Positions 6,951 through 16,676 of a stretch of DNA of 64,000 nucleotides are shown here, piece after piece. Position 1 is the first letter of the stretch, and the number at the start of each line of letters is the position of its first letter. The DNA comes from Arenibacter sp. ARW7G5Y1. GTDB taxonomy: Bacteria > Bacteroidota > Bacteroidia > Flavobacteriales > Flavobacteriaceae. The notes below the pieces were generated by a model, which made no database searches, was not told the origin of the DNA, and saw nothing but the letters and a program-made list of their open reading frames with translations. The translations under genes and the position numbers were made by a program. The stretch spans positions 1-64,000 of the forward strand of contig NZ_QJJZ01000001.1 of NCBI RefSeq assembly GCF_003201775.1, in the 5' to 3' direction.

Positions 6951-8528
6951 TCAAAGTGAGTCAATTGTAATTGTTACGATTGATTTTCCAGGAATGGAAA
7001 TCATATCATTTTCTATCAGGTCTACGAATTCTAAATTTTTACCATTGGAAGTAACATAGCTTTTGATTTGTATTATTTTTTCACCTTGATGCTCTAATTG
7101 AATATTCTTTTTATCTGAACCTGAGTTCACCAATACAACTATAGCTTCATTAGTGTGAGGGTTCTTATAACCTGAGAATAAAAAATTGGAATTTAAGGAT
7201 CCAATATCTTTTGAATTTGCTTGTGATGTTAATTTTATACGTTTGTAGCCTGGTTTGATAAATCTACTATAATTGCCTAATGCCCAAAGCATTTTACTCT
7301 CATGGTAGTTTCCATCATGTTTATTTTTGTCTACATATATCAAACCATCTTTATAATCATAAGGTGAAATAGCCAACCACCAGTGCCAAGCCGTAGCATT
7401 TGCAATGGCCAAATCGGAATGAATCACTTTCGCAATATATAAGGCAGGATTGATACCAAGGTCACGCCCCTGACCTTTAATTTCTACGTTGTCTTCTAAA
7501 ATTGTGTATTCAGACATCCAAAAGCGTAGGCCATTAGTGCTTTTTATTTTTTCTGCTAGTTTGGTTCGTTTCTCTATAAGCGTTGAAAAAGGATAGGTTG
7601 TAAAATAACTATGTCCTGAAATAGTATGACTCACATTGGTTAGATCACCAATATAATTTGATGAGCCTGTTGAGAAGAATTCGTTTATTTGATTACCGCG
7701 GTCTCCTTTATTACCTTTTTCATATAGAAAGTTAAGTTGCCCTGCTTCGGCAATATCAATTTTAGTCGTTATGTTCTTTTCAATCAATTTTGTGTTTAAC
7801 GACCTAACAATGGCTGCAATTTCATCGTTAAAGAAAGGAGAGCCTTCTTGACCATCAGCCCAATCCCATTGAGGCTCATTTACAGGACTAACATAATCTA
7901 CGGTTAAGCCTAGATTTTGTAATCCTTCAATGACATTAGCTAAGTAGTCACCAAAGGTCTCATAATTATTTTCAGTAAGATTAGAAATTGCACCATCAGC
8001 ATTTGCCCTTCCATTTTTAGTGAAGTTTATATGGGGGCTATTGGGAAAAACTAAAAGTTTATCCACACCTTTCGTTTTTGCAGCTTGTGCAAACCATAGC
8101 TGTCCACGTTGTTTGGACCAATCATAGGTTCCGTTTTTTTGCAGAAAAGACTCGGTTCTTCTCCATTCATCATTAATATTGCTGGAAGCTCCTTGAGATG
8201 CACTTCCAGCTCCAATATTAAAACGCCATAAGGATAGCCCAATACCCAACGGATTTCCTTGAACGTCAACTTCATTGCTGAACAATAAATTGGCAATAGC
8301 TTCTTTTTTTTCATTAGGCCAATTACCTATATATTGACAGGACCATGCATCTGAAGCTCCAAAATGTTCTAAAGTCTGAAATTCTGTTTTAGCGTCTATA
8401 TCAATAGTTGTTAATTGTACATGATTTTTTATAATCTGATTATTACTATTTTTATCGTATGACTCATTTTCTTCACAAGAAGATGGGAGAATAAGCACCA
8501 AACCCAATAATAATTTGAAGATATTCAT
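6951..8528 (-). CDS. GH30 glycoside hydrolase, lipoprotein (likely endo-beta-1,6-galactanase type)
   Basis: The 525-residue protein has a lipoprotein signal (LILPSSC, Cys18), so it is expected at the outer membrane or cell surface. A TIM barrel plus beta-sandwich of GH30 type follows. The acid/base is Glu218 in YVSPVNEPQWDW and the nucleophile is Glu340 in FWMSEYTI; the C-terminal 100 residues are the beta side domain. The overall pattern resembles GH30 enzymes acting on beta-1,6-galactan, but a beta-1,6-glucanase or xylanase specificity cannot be excluded. It is the last gene of the PUL 1 operon, 23 bases after GH97. Confidence 0.85.
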   Translation of the reverse strand: MNIFKLLLGLVLILPSSCEENESYDKNSNNQIIKNHVQLTTIDIDAKTEFQTLEHFGASDAWSCQYIGNWPNEKKEAIANLLFSNEVDVQGNPLGIGLSLWRFNIGAGSASQGASSNINDEWRRTESFLQKNGTYDWSKQRGQLWFAQAAKTKGVDKLLVFPNSPHINFTKNGRANADGAISNLTENNYETFGDYLANVIEGLQNLGLTVDYVSPVNEPQWDWADGQEGSPFFNDEIAAIVRSLNTKLIEKNITTKIDIAEAGQLNFLYEKGNKGDRGNQINEFFSTGSSNYIGDLTNVSHTISGHSYFTTYPFSTLIEKRTKLAEKIKSTNGLRFWMSEYTILEDNVEIKGQGRDLGINPALYIAKVIHSDLAIANATAWHWWLAISPYDYKDGLIYVDKNKHDGNYHESKMLWALGNYSRFIKPGYKRIKLTSQANSKDIGSLNSNFLFSGYKNPHTNEAIVVLVNSGSDKKNIQLEHQGEKIIQIKSYVTSNGKNLEFVDLIENDMISIPGKSIVTITIDSL

Positions 8529-8551
8529 TTTTTTTACTTTTAGAATGATAC

Positions 8552-10489
8552 CTAATCGTTGGTGTAAAATTGAATAACAAATCCACCTCTAGGCGCGAGT
8601 GTAGTAGACCAATTTGAATCTAAAGGATAAGCGTTCGAAGCAAACTTCATTAAAGGGTCATCCCCTTCGGAAATCACTCTGAAATGGGAATAGATACTGC
8701 GATATTTTTCAAGGTTCAAAGTAACTGGTATATCTTGTGTAGTTCCATTAATTCCAACAATGTAAGAAAGGGAATCTTTTTCTCTTGCTAAAACAATTAT
8801 TTTACCTGGTTCACATGTAATGCATTCTGTGTTATCCCAAGTAGCAGGCATTTCCTTCAATAAATTTTTAACATCTATAGGAAATGAATCAAACATTTCA
8901 CGAGAATCTGCAAAATGGATAATACCAGAGGTGTACATCATTGCTGTAGCCAATTCATGCGCAGCAGAATTAAGACGAGGAAATTTTCGAATAGTCAGCG
9001 CGATTGGAGTGTAATCTGTTGGGCCTGCTACACTTCTCGTAAAAGGCAGCACGGTATTTTGTTGAGCTGCCAATGCAGGGTATCTTTCTTCAAAAAAATA
9101 ATGCTCGGTTCCTACCACCGCCTCAGAGGTAATGAAATTTGGCCAAGTTCTATGCCACCCTCTCGGGATTGTAGTACCGTGAAGATTAACCATTAAATGT
9201 TCATTAGCAGCATCTTCAAACAACGAATGTAAGTTAGCCATTACTTCCTGTCTATCCGAACACCAGAAGTCGAGTTTAACACCGCTGACCCCCATATCGG
9301 CAAGTTCCTTAAACTTTTTCTTTCTTTCAATAGGGTCGAAGTAATTTGCCGAATATCCCCAAACCAAAGGTTTAATCCCTTTAGATAGGGCATAATCTAA
9401 AGTGCCACCATCTAAATTGGCTTGTTCCCATCCTGCATCAAATAATGTATAATCCCAGTTTAAAGAAGCAGCAAGATCCGTAAACTCATTATATATTTCT
9501 GGTGTTCTATCACGGGGGTGAGACCACCAGGACCAAGAAGCCTTTCCAGCAGCAATCCATGAAGTATCTTCAATTTTTGATTCAGGAGCTAAATCTGTAA
9601 TTAGTGTTGATAGCATGATATCTCCAGCGTTATCACCCATTATTATAACTCTCCAAGGCATCGTCCAAGGTAGTGAAAATGTTGGCTCAACATTCGTATT
9701 CTTATCAATGGGTAGCGTTACTAATTCGTCTTTTTTTGCAAATGCAATAGTGTAAATACCATCTTTTGAATCTGGTTTCAAATGGCAGCCACTATAAGAG
9801 CCATCTGTTCCGGATTCCGCTATAAGAATCCAATTTGCTTTGTTGTTGACATTAAAGAGTGCTGGCATACACCAACCAACTGAAGGATTTCTTGGATTTG
9901 AAATGGTATCACCAGGACTTACATTAAAATAGAAATCTTCATAACCAGGGGTGACTTTTCCCGCTTTGTTGTATGGTTCTAACCAACCTTTTGCATTATT
10001 CTCTATTTTAAACCCAGTAATTTCTTCTTTAATAACTCGTAATTTGTCTCGATTTTCTGGAAATCTATAGCGAAAGGCAACGCCTTCTGCACCGGCAATC
10101 AAATCAATAATAATTAATGCTCCCGAGGCATTTTTAAATGTGGCACTTTTGGTGGTGAATACCTGATCTATTTGCTTGCTATTTCCAACTTTTAATTGAT
10201 ATTTCTCTCTTTGTTCTTCAATAGGGGAAGTTTCTACCAGTTCTAAACCTTGGGTGAAATCTTGGTCATCACTTAGTAAACCTAAGGGAGAATTTTCTAT
10301 CATCACGTCACCTCTTCTTCTAACTTGGTAATGAAGTTCACCACTTTCATGTAACGATAAGGTTATTTTATTTAACCCATCTTTTGAAGTTAAGGTTAAA
10401 TCTGAATTTTGTGTCTCACAATTGACAAATAAAATCAAGATTAATGAATAAACAAAATTGCTTCCAATACTTAAAATACAATGCTTCAT
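8552..10489 (-). CDS. GH97 alpha-glycosidase (probably alpha-galactosidase-type)
   Basis: The 645-residue protein has a lipoprotein signal with Cys24 (LFVNC). It has the three GH97 parts: N-terminal beta-supersandwich (about 28-300), TIM barrel (about 305-560) and C-terminal beta domain. VSGVKLDFWCSDRQ carries Asp407 at the position used as nucleophile by retaining GH97 enzymes such as the alpha-galactosidase BtGH97b. Inverting alpha-glucosidases like SusB lack it. Acidic residues in TSEAVVGTEHY (Glu456/Glu462) are acid/base candidates. It would remove alpha-galactose (or a similar terminal sugar) from oligosaccharides made by the GH30 and GH2 partners. Confidence 0.85.
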   Translation of the reverse strand: MKHCILSIGSNFVYSLILILFVNCETQNSDLTLTSKDGLNKITLSLHESGELHYQVRRRGDVMIENSPLGLLSDDQDFTQGLELVETSPIEEQREKYQLKVGNSKQIDQVFTTKSATFKNASGALIIIDLIAGAEGVAFRYRFPENRDKLRVIKEEITGFKIENNAKGWLEPYNKAGKVTPGYEDFYFNVSPGDTISNPRNPSVGWCMPALFNVNNKANWILIAESGTDGSYSGCHLKPDSKDGIYTIAFAKKDELVTLPIDKNTNVEPTFSLPWTMPWRVIIMGDNAGDIMLSTLITDLAPESKIEDTSWIAAGKASWSWWSHPRDRTPEIYNEFTDLAASLNWDYTLFDAGWEQANLDGGTLDYALSKGIKPLVWGYSANYFDPIERKKKFKELADMGVSGVKLDFWCSDRQEVMANLHSLFEDAANEHLMVNLHGTTIPRGWHRTWPNFITSEAVVGTEHYFFEERYPALAAQQNTVLPFTRSVAGPTDYTPIALTIRKFPRLNSAAHELATAMMYTSGIIHFADSREMFDSFPIDVKNLLKEMPATWDNTECITCEPGKIIVLAREKDSLSYIVGINGTTQDIPVTLNLEKYRSIYSHFRVISEGDDPLMKFASNAYPLDSNWSTTLAPRGGFVIQFYTND

Positions 10490-10615
10490 TTTATTTGAAA
10501 ATTAAGGTTTGACACGTGTTTGGTTTAATTAGTTTGATTCTATGGATAAATAATTAATTATAAGAAGGTGCTCCATTCTTCTATAACTAGTTTAGTATTT
10601 GTTGATAATGGGCAT

Positions 10616-13054
10616 TTATTTGGATGGTTTTATAGCGGCGATTGTAAGTTCTTTATCTGGAAGATTTTCGGACTTTACCTTTATTTTAATATTCCCTTTA
10701 TCCCCTGTACTTTGTATATAACCCCTTAGTTTTCCTAAATAGGTTTTTTTGTAATCTAGTTTATAGTTCTCCGTGTCTGATAAATTACCGCTTTCTAGGC
10801 CTATTAATTTAGCGGGACCTTTTACTTTTACGTATATTATTTGGTCATTATCCATTATTTCAATTCCATTTCTATCCGTTAAAGTAATATCTAGAAATAT
10901 AACCTCCTTACCATATCCTGTTAGTGTTTTTTTATCCGTGACTACAATCCAATCCGAGAGCGAACCTGGGGTTAGAAGTTGGTGCTCTGCCACGATATCT
11001 TCCCCATTATATCCTTTAATTATAAGTTTACCGGGTTCATAGGGCACCTTCCAGGTTATTGATTTGTTCTCCTCATAAGATCCATTCTGTTTTCCGAGCG
11101 ATTTTCCGTTTAAGAACAACTCCACTTTATCTGTATTGGTATAGCAAACGACCGATTTCAATTCACCCTTTTCCCCTATCCATGAAGATGACAATGGGTT
11201 ATATGATTTTCCGGATTTTTTAATCGATTTTGTTCCGATATATACCATTGGCTCATCATTCCATAGACTTTTTCTGAAATAAAAGCTTGGCTTGGGTTTA
11301 CCGGCCAAATCTATAATACCTGCACCACTGCTTCTTGCGGGCCAGGCACGCGCTTCTCCTAAAAAGTCGAAGGCAGTCCAAATAAATTGGGATGCTATAT
11401 AATCATTGTTTTTCACAGCCAACCATGCTTCAAGGGAATCACCATTTTCACTTCCATATATCACCCTGTTTGGATAGTTCTTATGGTCTTCTTCATAACG
11501 GCGTTCTTGATAATTATATCCCACTATATCCAATGTAGAAGGATAATCTGAATGATTTGACATGGTAACACCTGCCAATGCAGCTGTGATGGGCCTAGTA
11601 GGGTCATATTCTTTGGCAGTTTTGACCAAATCTTTTGCTATTTCACCAAGTCGGCCCACTGGAGGGTTATCCTTTTGATAGCCTTTTCCATAAATTTGGG
11701 GGTTATTACCTTCATCTAAAATTGGGTGGGTATAAGGATCGTTCGGATAGTCTATTTCATTGCCAATACTCCACATGATTATTGAGGGACGATTTCTGTT
11801 TCTCAATATCATATCGGCAATATCTTTTTTGCCCCATTTTTCAAAAGAAATATGGTATCCATCTTTACCTGGCTTGCCTACATTCCATCCTTCTATCCAT
11901 TTGTTTTTTCCTAGCTCCCATTCGTCAAAAGCTTCATCTTGTACTAGAAACCCCATTTCATCACACAATTCATATATATAATCTTGGTGAGGATAATGGC
12001 TCATTCTAATAGCATTACTTCCTAATTCTTTTAGGGTTTTTAATCGTTCTGCCCAAACCTCTTTTGGTACCGCTGCACCCAAAGTTCCTGCATCATGATG
12101 AATACAAACACCTTTGAGGAGCATATTTTTTCCATTCAAAAAAAATCCATGGTCTGGGTCGAATTTAAAATTTCTTATACCAACTTTTTCTTCCCATCGA
12201 TCTATGGTTTTGCCATTTGTTTGAAGTTTAACGGTAAGAATATAAAGATTTGGAGATTTAGGTGACCAGAGCTTAGGGTTCTTGATTTCGAGATTTAATA
12301 AAGCTAGGTTCTTTTCATTTGGATTATTATGAATAGTTTTCTGCGATTGTGCCACAGTTGTACCCTCTAAATCTGCTACAGTTGCTATTAAAACTACTTC
12401 ATTCGCATTTTTTTCATGGTTTTCAACTGTTACTTCTACTTCAGCATATGCTGATTTTTTGGTTATTTTTGGCGTCTTAAAGAATACCCCCCATTTAGAG
12501 ATATGGTTGCTGGATTGTGTAATCATATATACATTTCTATAGATACCGGATCCAGTATAATATCTAGAATCTGCGTAATCACTATGATCTACTTTAACGT
12601 AAATTTGGTTTCCCTTAGCTCGTAGATAAGGAGTAAGGTCATATTGTATGGGTATAAATCCGTTAGGGCGCTTGCCTAAGTACTTTCCGTTAATCCAAAC
12701 TTCACTATTTTTATATATTCCGTCAAAATAGATGGCATATTTTTTTTTGGGATTGTAGTGATTTATGGAAAATGATTTTTTGTACCAGCCAACACCCCCT
12801 GGTAAATACCCTGTTCCACTGGCCCATTTTTTATCAAAAGGCCCTTCTACACTCCAATCATGTGGTAGATCTAAATCTCTCCATTTCGTTGGGCCGACCT
12901 CTTTAGCTTCTTCCAAACCCGAATCTCCTAATTTGAACTGCCAGTCACTATTGAAAAGCACTTTTCCTTCTTCTTGGGCATAGAGGCCAATGTCCTGACA
13001 GCAAAGTACTATGATGAGGATTATACCTTGGAAGAAGTGTTTTTGGTTTTTCAT
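10616..13054 (-). CDS. GH2 beta-galactosidase-like enzyme, secreted
   Basis: The 812-residue GH2 protein has an N-terminal signal peptide ending near LYAQ (26-27). The order is: sugar-binding jelly roll (about 30-185, with LPHDWSVEGPF), Ig-like domain (190-295), TIM barrel (300-585), then C-terminal DUF4982-like and Ig-like domains. The acid/base is Glu433 in MWSIGNEIDYP; the nucleophile is Glu536 in VIYGSENGDS. The length and C-terminal domains match PUL-encoded periplasmic beta-galactosidases. It lies third from the end of the susCD operon, so it likely trims beta-galactosyl ends after import. Confidence 0.88.
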   Translation of the reverse strand: MKNQKHFFQGIILIIVLCCQDIGLYAQEEGKVLFNSDWQFKLGDSGLEEAKEVGPTKWRDLDLPHDWSVEGPFDKKWASGTGYLPGGVGWYKKSFSINHYNPKKKYAIYFDGIYKNSEVWINGKYLGKRPNGFIPIQYDLTPYLRAKGNQIYVKVDHSDYADSRYYTGSGIYRNVYMITQSSNHISKWGVFFKTPKITKKSAYAEVEVTVENHEKNANEVVLIATVADLEGTTVAQSQKTIHNNPNEKNLALLNLEIKNPKLWSPKSPNLYILTVKLQTNGKTIDRWEEKVGIRNFKFDPDHGFFLNGKNMLLKGVCIHHDAGTLGAAVPKEVWAERLKTLKELGSNAIRMSHYPHQDYIYELCDEMGFLVQDEAFDEWELGKNKWIEGWNVGKPGKDGYHISFEKWGKKDIADMILRNRNRPSIIMWSIGNEIDYPNDPYTHPILDEGNNPQIYGKGYQKDNPPVGRLGEIAKDLVKTAKEYDPTRPITAALAGVTMSNHSDYPSTLDIVGYNYQERRYEEDHKNYPNRVIYGSENGDSLEAWLAVKNNDYIASQFIWTAFDFLGEARAWPARSSGAGIIDLAGKPKPSFYFRKSLWNDEPMVYIGTKSIKKSGKSYNPLSSSWIGEKGELKSVVCYTNTDKVELFLNGKSLGKQNGSYEENKSITWKVPYEPGKLIIKGYNGEDIVAEHQLLTPGSLSDWIVVTDKKTLTGYGKEVIFLDITLTDRNGIEIMDNDQIIYVKVKGPAKLIGLESGNLSDTENYKLDYKKTYLGKLRGYIQSTGDKGNIKIKVKSENLPDKELTIAAIKPSK

Positions 13055-13158
13055 TATAATTTGATATTAATTGTGTTTGGATTATATTTAGGACCATAAA
13101 AATGGTCTAAAATTAATTTTAAGAGGGTGTCTTGGTTTTGACCGAAACCGCCCAATAT

Positions 13159-16100
13159 TTATTGAATATCAATTAGTTGTAATAAATCATTGTTCTTGGC
13201 TATAACTAAGGCCTTTCCTTTATTGGGAGTTGTAATTAGTTGAGCTTTTCTTACATCACCGTCAATATATAAGCCACTTTGATATGCAGGAACCTCTTCA
13301 AAATTACCTTTACCATCACCTTTTAAGAACAATCCGTAAGATGCATCATTTCTAGGTGTTTCAACTTCAGAAACATACCAATTGCCAGCAATGACAATAT
13401 CCAAATTCCCGTCATTGTCAAAATCATTAATATTTATTGTATTAACAGATGATATTTGGGAGGAAAATTTTAATGGGTGTACTTGAAATGTTCCATCCCC
13501 TTTATTTTCGAAATAGCTTGTAGCAAATGTATTTGCGCTATAATGCAATGCATTGTTTAAATTGGGTTGGCCATAAACATCCATAAGTGTAGCCTCGGCA
13601 AATTGATGATATGTGGCGAATTTTTCTTTGATTGTAGGAACTTGATTGGAAGAACATTCACGTCCCCGTAACGGATACAAATTACCCAAATCATAATATC
13701 CTAAAACTATATCTTTGGTTCCGTTAGAATCAAAATCCTTTTGATATATTTCAAATGGTTCTTTTTCACTGGCATTGTATTTGTAGTTCATCCCCAAATT
13801 ACCAGCAATAATGTCCTCATCACCATCGCCATCAATATCTGATGAAGCAACGCTAAACCACCATCCTGTTTGATTTTCAAGTTTCGTTCTTTCGGTTACG
13901 TCCATGAAATTACCATGTTCGTTTTGTAGTATTCTTGGAGACATCCATTCCCCTACAATAAACAAATCAGGATATTCATCCCCATTGCTATTAAACCAAA
14001 TTGCATCTGTAACCATGCCTACGTTTAGCAATGAAGGGGCAACCTTCTTTGTTACATCCACAAATTTTATACTTCCTGTGGTACTATGGTTTTGCAGAAT
14101 AAAACTATTTACCGGTTCAGGGTAGTTACCTGGCTTCTGTCTTCCGCCAATAAATAAATCAAGATCCCCATCTTGATCAAAATCACTCGCTTTTACACAA
14201 GAACCGCTGGTTTTTAATGATGGTATAGTCAATATTCTATTAAAACCCCCATTTATATTTTCATATAAACGGTCATTTAATCCTTCTGAGTTGTGTTCTT
14301 CTTCATTGCCGCCGCTTACAACGTATAAATCCAGATCACCATCATTATCAGCATCGAAAAATAGTGCCCCCGTATCTTCAAAATTACTATCGCTATGAAA
14401 TGCAGGCTGGGTATGTTCAATAAAATTTCCTTTTTCATTTTGGAGAAAAATTTTTCCGGCCTGGGCCTTTGCACCTCCTATATAAATATCGTCTAAACCA
14501 TTGTCATCAATATCGCCAATAGCCAATGCGGGCCCTGTTTGTGATAATTTATGAGGTAATAAACTCTCTCTTTTAAAATCATCATAATCATTTTCTTGAT
14601 GTAGAAAAGAGAGTGATTTCTCAATAGTTATATCTTTAAAATATAGATTTTCTTTATCTGCAAGAGAGGTGTCATTTTTTGCGGATAAATAATCAGCCTC
14701 AAAAAGTTGATTTACCTTTAGGTTTTTATAGCTACTCTGTTTGCCATCGGGCCAGCTGACCGTTAGTTCATCAATCTCTTCTAAACTGCTTAGGCCAAAG
14801 TGAATATTTGTAGAAGAAGCTGACTGAAACCCTCTTGTTGGATAAAATTCTTGGACTTGTTTATTCTTGCCATACACAATTTTTACCCTGGCACCAACAG
14901 CATTTAAATTACCCTTAGGGCCTCTTAATTTGACTTTAAAAAAATTACCGGTTTCATTATTTCGTGCAGTGTTTTCGTAAATAAATGCAAGATTATCCAT
15001 GTTGTTTACTACAATATCCAAATCGCCATCATTGTCTAAGTCGCCATAAACTGCTCCATTTGAATTTGTGGCTATATCTTTTGCCCAGAGGTTGTTTTTT
15101 TTTTCGTAACCTTGGCCATTTTTATTTTTAAAAAAATAATTGGGTTTACTTCTATTAGGCATTTCACCGACCAATTCAGAGATCAACGCTCTTGCTTTTT
15201 GTTTGTTTTGCGGGGTTTGTTCTCCATTTGCAGCAAAAAAAGCATCGAACCTTTTTTGTTTATATTTCAAGAAGTCGTTATTTCTAAAATCCTTTTTTAT
15301 TCCGTTGGAGATGAACAAGTCTTTCCATCCGTCATTATCCATGTCAAATAATAAAGGCCCCCAACTCCAATCTGTGTTTGATACATTCGAAATTTGAGCT
15401 ATATCCGAAAAAACAGGAACACCTTCCTTTTCGTTTAAAATGCCATTGTTCAATTGTAAGGCATTGTACATGTACTGATGATGCAGCCCTTTTTTAGTTA
15501 GGTCGTAGAACTTTTCAGGGTTCATACCGCTCATGGAGGTTTTGATATCATAGTTATGCTCGGACATCATATCCAATGTTATAAAATCTAGCCAACCGTC
15601 ATTGTTGATATCCGCAATATCATTACCCATTGAAAAATAGGAAATATGTTTAGCAGCTTTTTTAATAACTTCTTCAAATTTTCCATTTCGTTTATTCAAA
15701 TAGAGATAGTCTTTTTCTGAAAAATCATTTCCGACCAAAATGTCTGGCCAACCATCATTATTTAAATCGCCGATTGCAATACCTAAACCAAAACTTAGCC
15801 CGTTATCAATAATTCCACTTATTGCTGAAACATCTTTATAAAATCCTTTTTCATTTTTGAACAACCTTGAACTTTGAAAGGGAGCGGAAGTTTTTTGTAA
15901 ACTGTCGATCATTTCATCCTCGTAGGGTTGTGTTCCGTGATTTATGAGAAACATGTCAAGGTCATTGTCCCTATCGTAATCAAAAAAAGCGGCTTGTGTA
16001 GAATAGTGAGGCAAATCTAGACCATAGTCTTTCCCTTTTTCTTCAAAAATTGGTATGCCATCTTTGTTGTTGCCTTTATTGATCAATAACTCATTCCTTC

Positions 16101-16566
16101 TATCGTCCGGATTGTTATACTTTCCTGATTTGCAAATGTAAATGTCAAGTTTTCCGTCAGAATTAATGTCCACCACAGTTACCCCTGTGGAATATCCATT
16201 ATTACCTTTTGTATTGGATGTCTTTGTAATGTCTTTAAACTTTAAACCACCACTGTTCAAATATAATTTGTTCGAATTTAGATTCGATATAAAATAAAGA
16301 TCTGATAGACCATCGCCATTAAAATCGGCCAAAGCCACCCCACCACCATTGTATAGATATTCATATAAGATACCATTTAGATTTGCGTTTTCGACAATGC
16401 TATTTTTGAAATCTATTCCAGTATCTTCAGATGTCCTTATGGTAAATAAATTGGGATCATCTCCTGCATTTTTTATCTCTTTCACCAGTTTATTACATCC
16501 CATTAGGACGAAAAAAGAAAGATAGGCGTAGCGCAGTTTTTGAGTATTTAATATTAATAAATTCAT
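13159..16566 (-). CDS. Large FG-GAP/VCBS-repeat lipoprotein with ASPIC/UnbV domain
   Basis: The 1135-residue protein has a lipobox (VLMGC, Cys24). It contains many calcium-binding-type D-x-[DN]-x-DG-x-x-D repeats such as ADFNGDGLSDLY, VDINSDGKLDIY, GDLDNDGDLDIV and DFDNDGNLDIV, which build seven-bladed integrin-like propellers. About halfway, around 545-635, is an ASPIC/UnbV-type stretch (FKVKLRGPKGNLNAVGARVK and SVSWPDG-like TVSWPDGKQ). Proteins of this kind sit directly after SusD in many flavobacterial PULs and are thought to act as surface glycan-binding or scaffold proteins. A catalytic function is not evident. Confidence 0.85.
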   Translation of the reverse strand: MNLLILNTQKLRYAYLSFFVLMGCNKLVKEIKNAGDDPNLFTIRTSEDTGIDFKNSIVENANLNGILYEYLYNGGGVALADFNGDGLSDLYFISNLNSNKLYLNSGGLKFKDITKTSNTKGNNGYSTGVTVVDINSDGKLDIYICKSGKYNNPDDRRNELLINKGNNKDGIPIFEEKGKDYGLDLPHYSTQAAFFDYDRDNDLDMFLINHGTQPYEDEMIDSLQKTSAPFQSSRLFKNEKGFYKDVSAISGIIDNGLSFGLGIAIGDLNNDGWPDILVGNDFSEKDYLYLNKRNGKFEEVIKKAAKHISYFSMGNDIADINNDGWLDFITLDMMSEHNYDIKTSMSGMNPEKFYDLTKKGLHHQYMYNALQLNNGILNEKEGVPVFSDIAQISNVSNTDWSWGPLLFDMDNDGWKDLFISNGIKKDFRNNDFLKYKQKRFDAFFAANGEQTPQNKQKARALISELVGEMPNRSKPNYFFKNKNGQGYEKKNNLWAKDIATNSNGAVYGDLDNDGDLDIVVNNMDNLAFIYENTARNNETGNFFKVKLRGPKGNLNAVGARVKIVYGKNKQVQEFYPTRGFQSASSTNIHFGLSSLEEIDELTVSWPDGKQSSYKNLKVNQLFEADYLSAKNDTSLADKENLYFKDITIEKSLSFLHQENDYDDFKRESLLPHKLSQTGPALAIGDIDDNGLDDIYIGGAKAQAGKIFLQNEKGNFIEHTQPAFHSDSNFEDTGALFFDADNDGDLDLYVVSGGNEEEHNSEGLNDRLYENINGGFNRILTIPSLKTSGSCVKASDFDQDGDLDLFIGGRQKPGNYPEPVNSFILQNHSTTGSIKFVDVTKKVAPSLLNVGMVTDAIWFNSNGDEYPDLFIVGEWMSPRILQNEHGNFMDVTERTKLENQTGWWFSVASSDIDGDGDEDIIAGNLGMNYKYNASEKEPFEIYQKDFDSNGTKDIVLGYYDLGNLYPLRGRECSSNQVPTIKEKFATYHQFAEATLMDVYGQPNLNNALHYSANTFATSYFENKGDGTFQVHPLKFSSQISSVNTININDFDNDGNLDIVIAGNWYVSEVETPRNDASYGLFLKGDGKGNFEEVPAYQSGLYIDGDVRKAQLITTPNKGKALVIAKNNDLLQLIDIQ

Positions 16567-16593
16567 AAATGCTTTTTAAATAATCGTTTAATA

Positions 16594-16624
16594 GGAACAA
16601 GAGGTTAACTATACCCCTTGTTCC
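16594..16624 (-). terminator. Stem-loop between susD and the FG-GAP gene
   Basis: GGAACAAGAGG and CCCCTTGTTCC form an 11-base stem with one mismatch and a 9-base loop. There is no clean U-tract, so it is better seen as an attenuator or mRNA-processing/stability hairpin. That would keep susCD transcripts more abundant than the downstream enzyme genes. Confidence 0.5.
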
Positions 16625-16676
16625 TTGATAAAGGATCAACACAACTATTTTCAAACGATAAACTCAAAAAACTTTA

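Noticed and set aside
13159..16566. Possible calcium-dependent enzyme or toxin in the FG-GAP protein
   Set aside because: Only propeller repeats and an ASPIC/UnbV-like part are seen; no catalytic motif supports an enzyme or toxin call.
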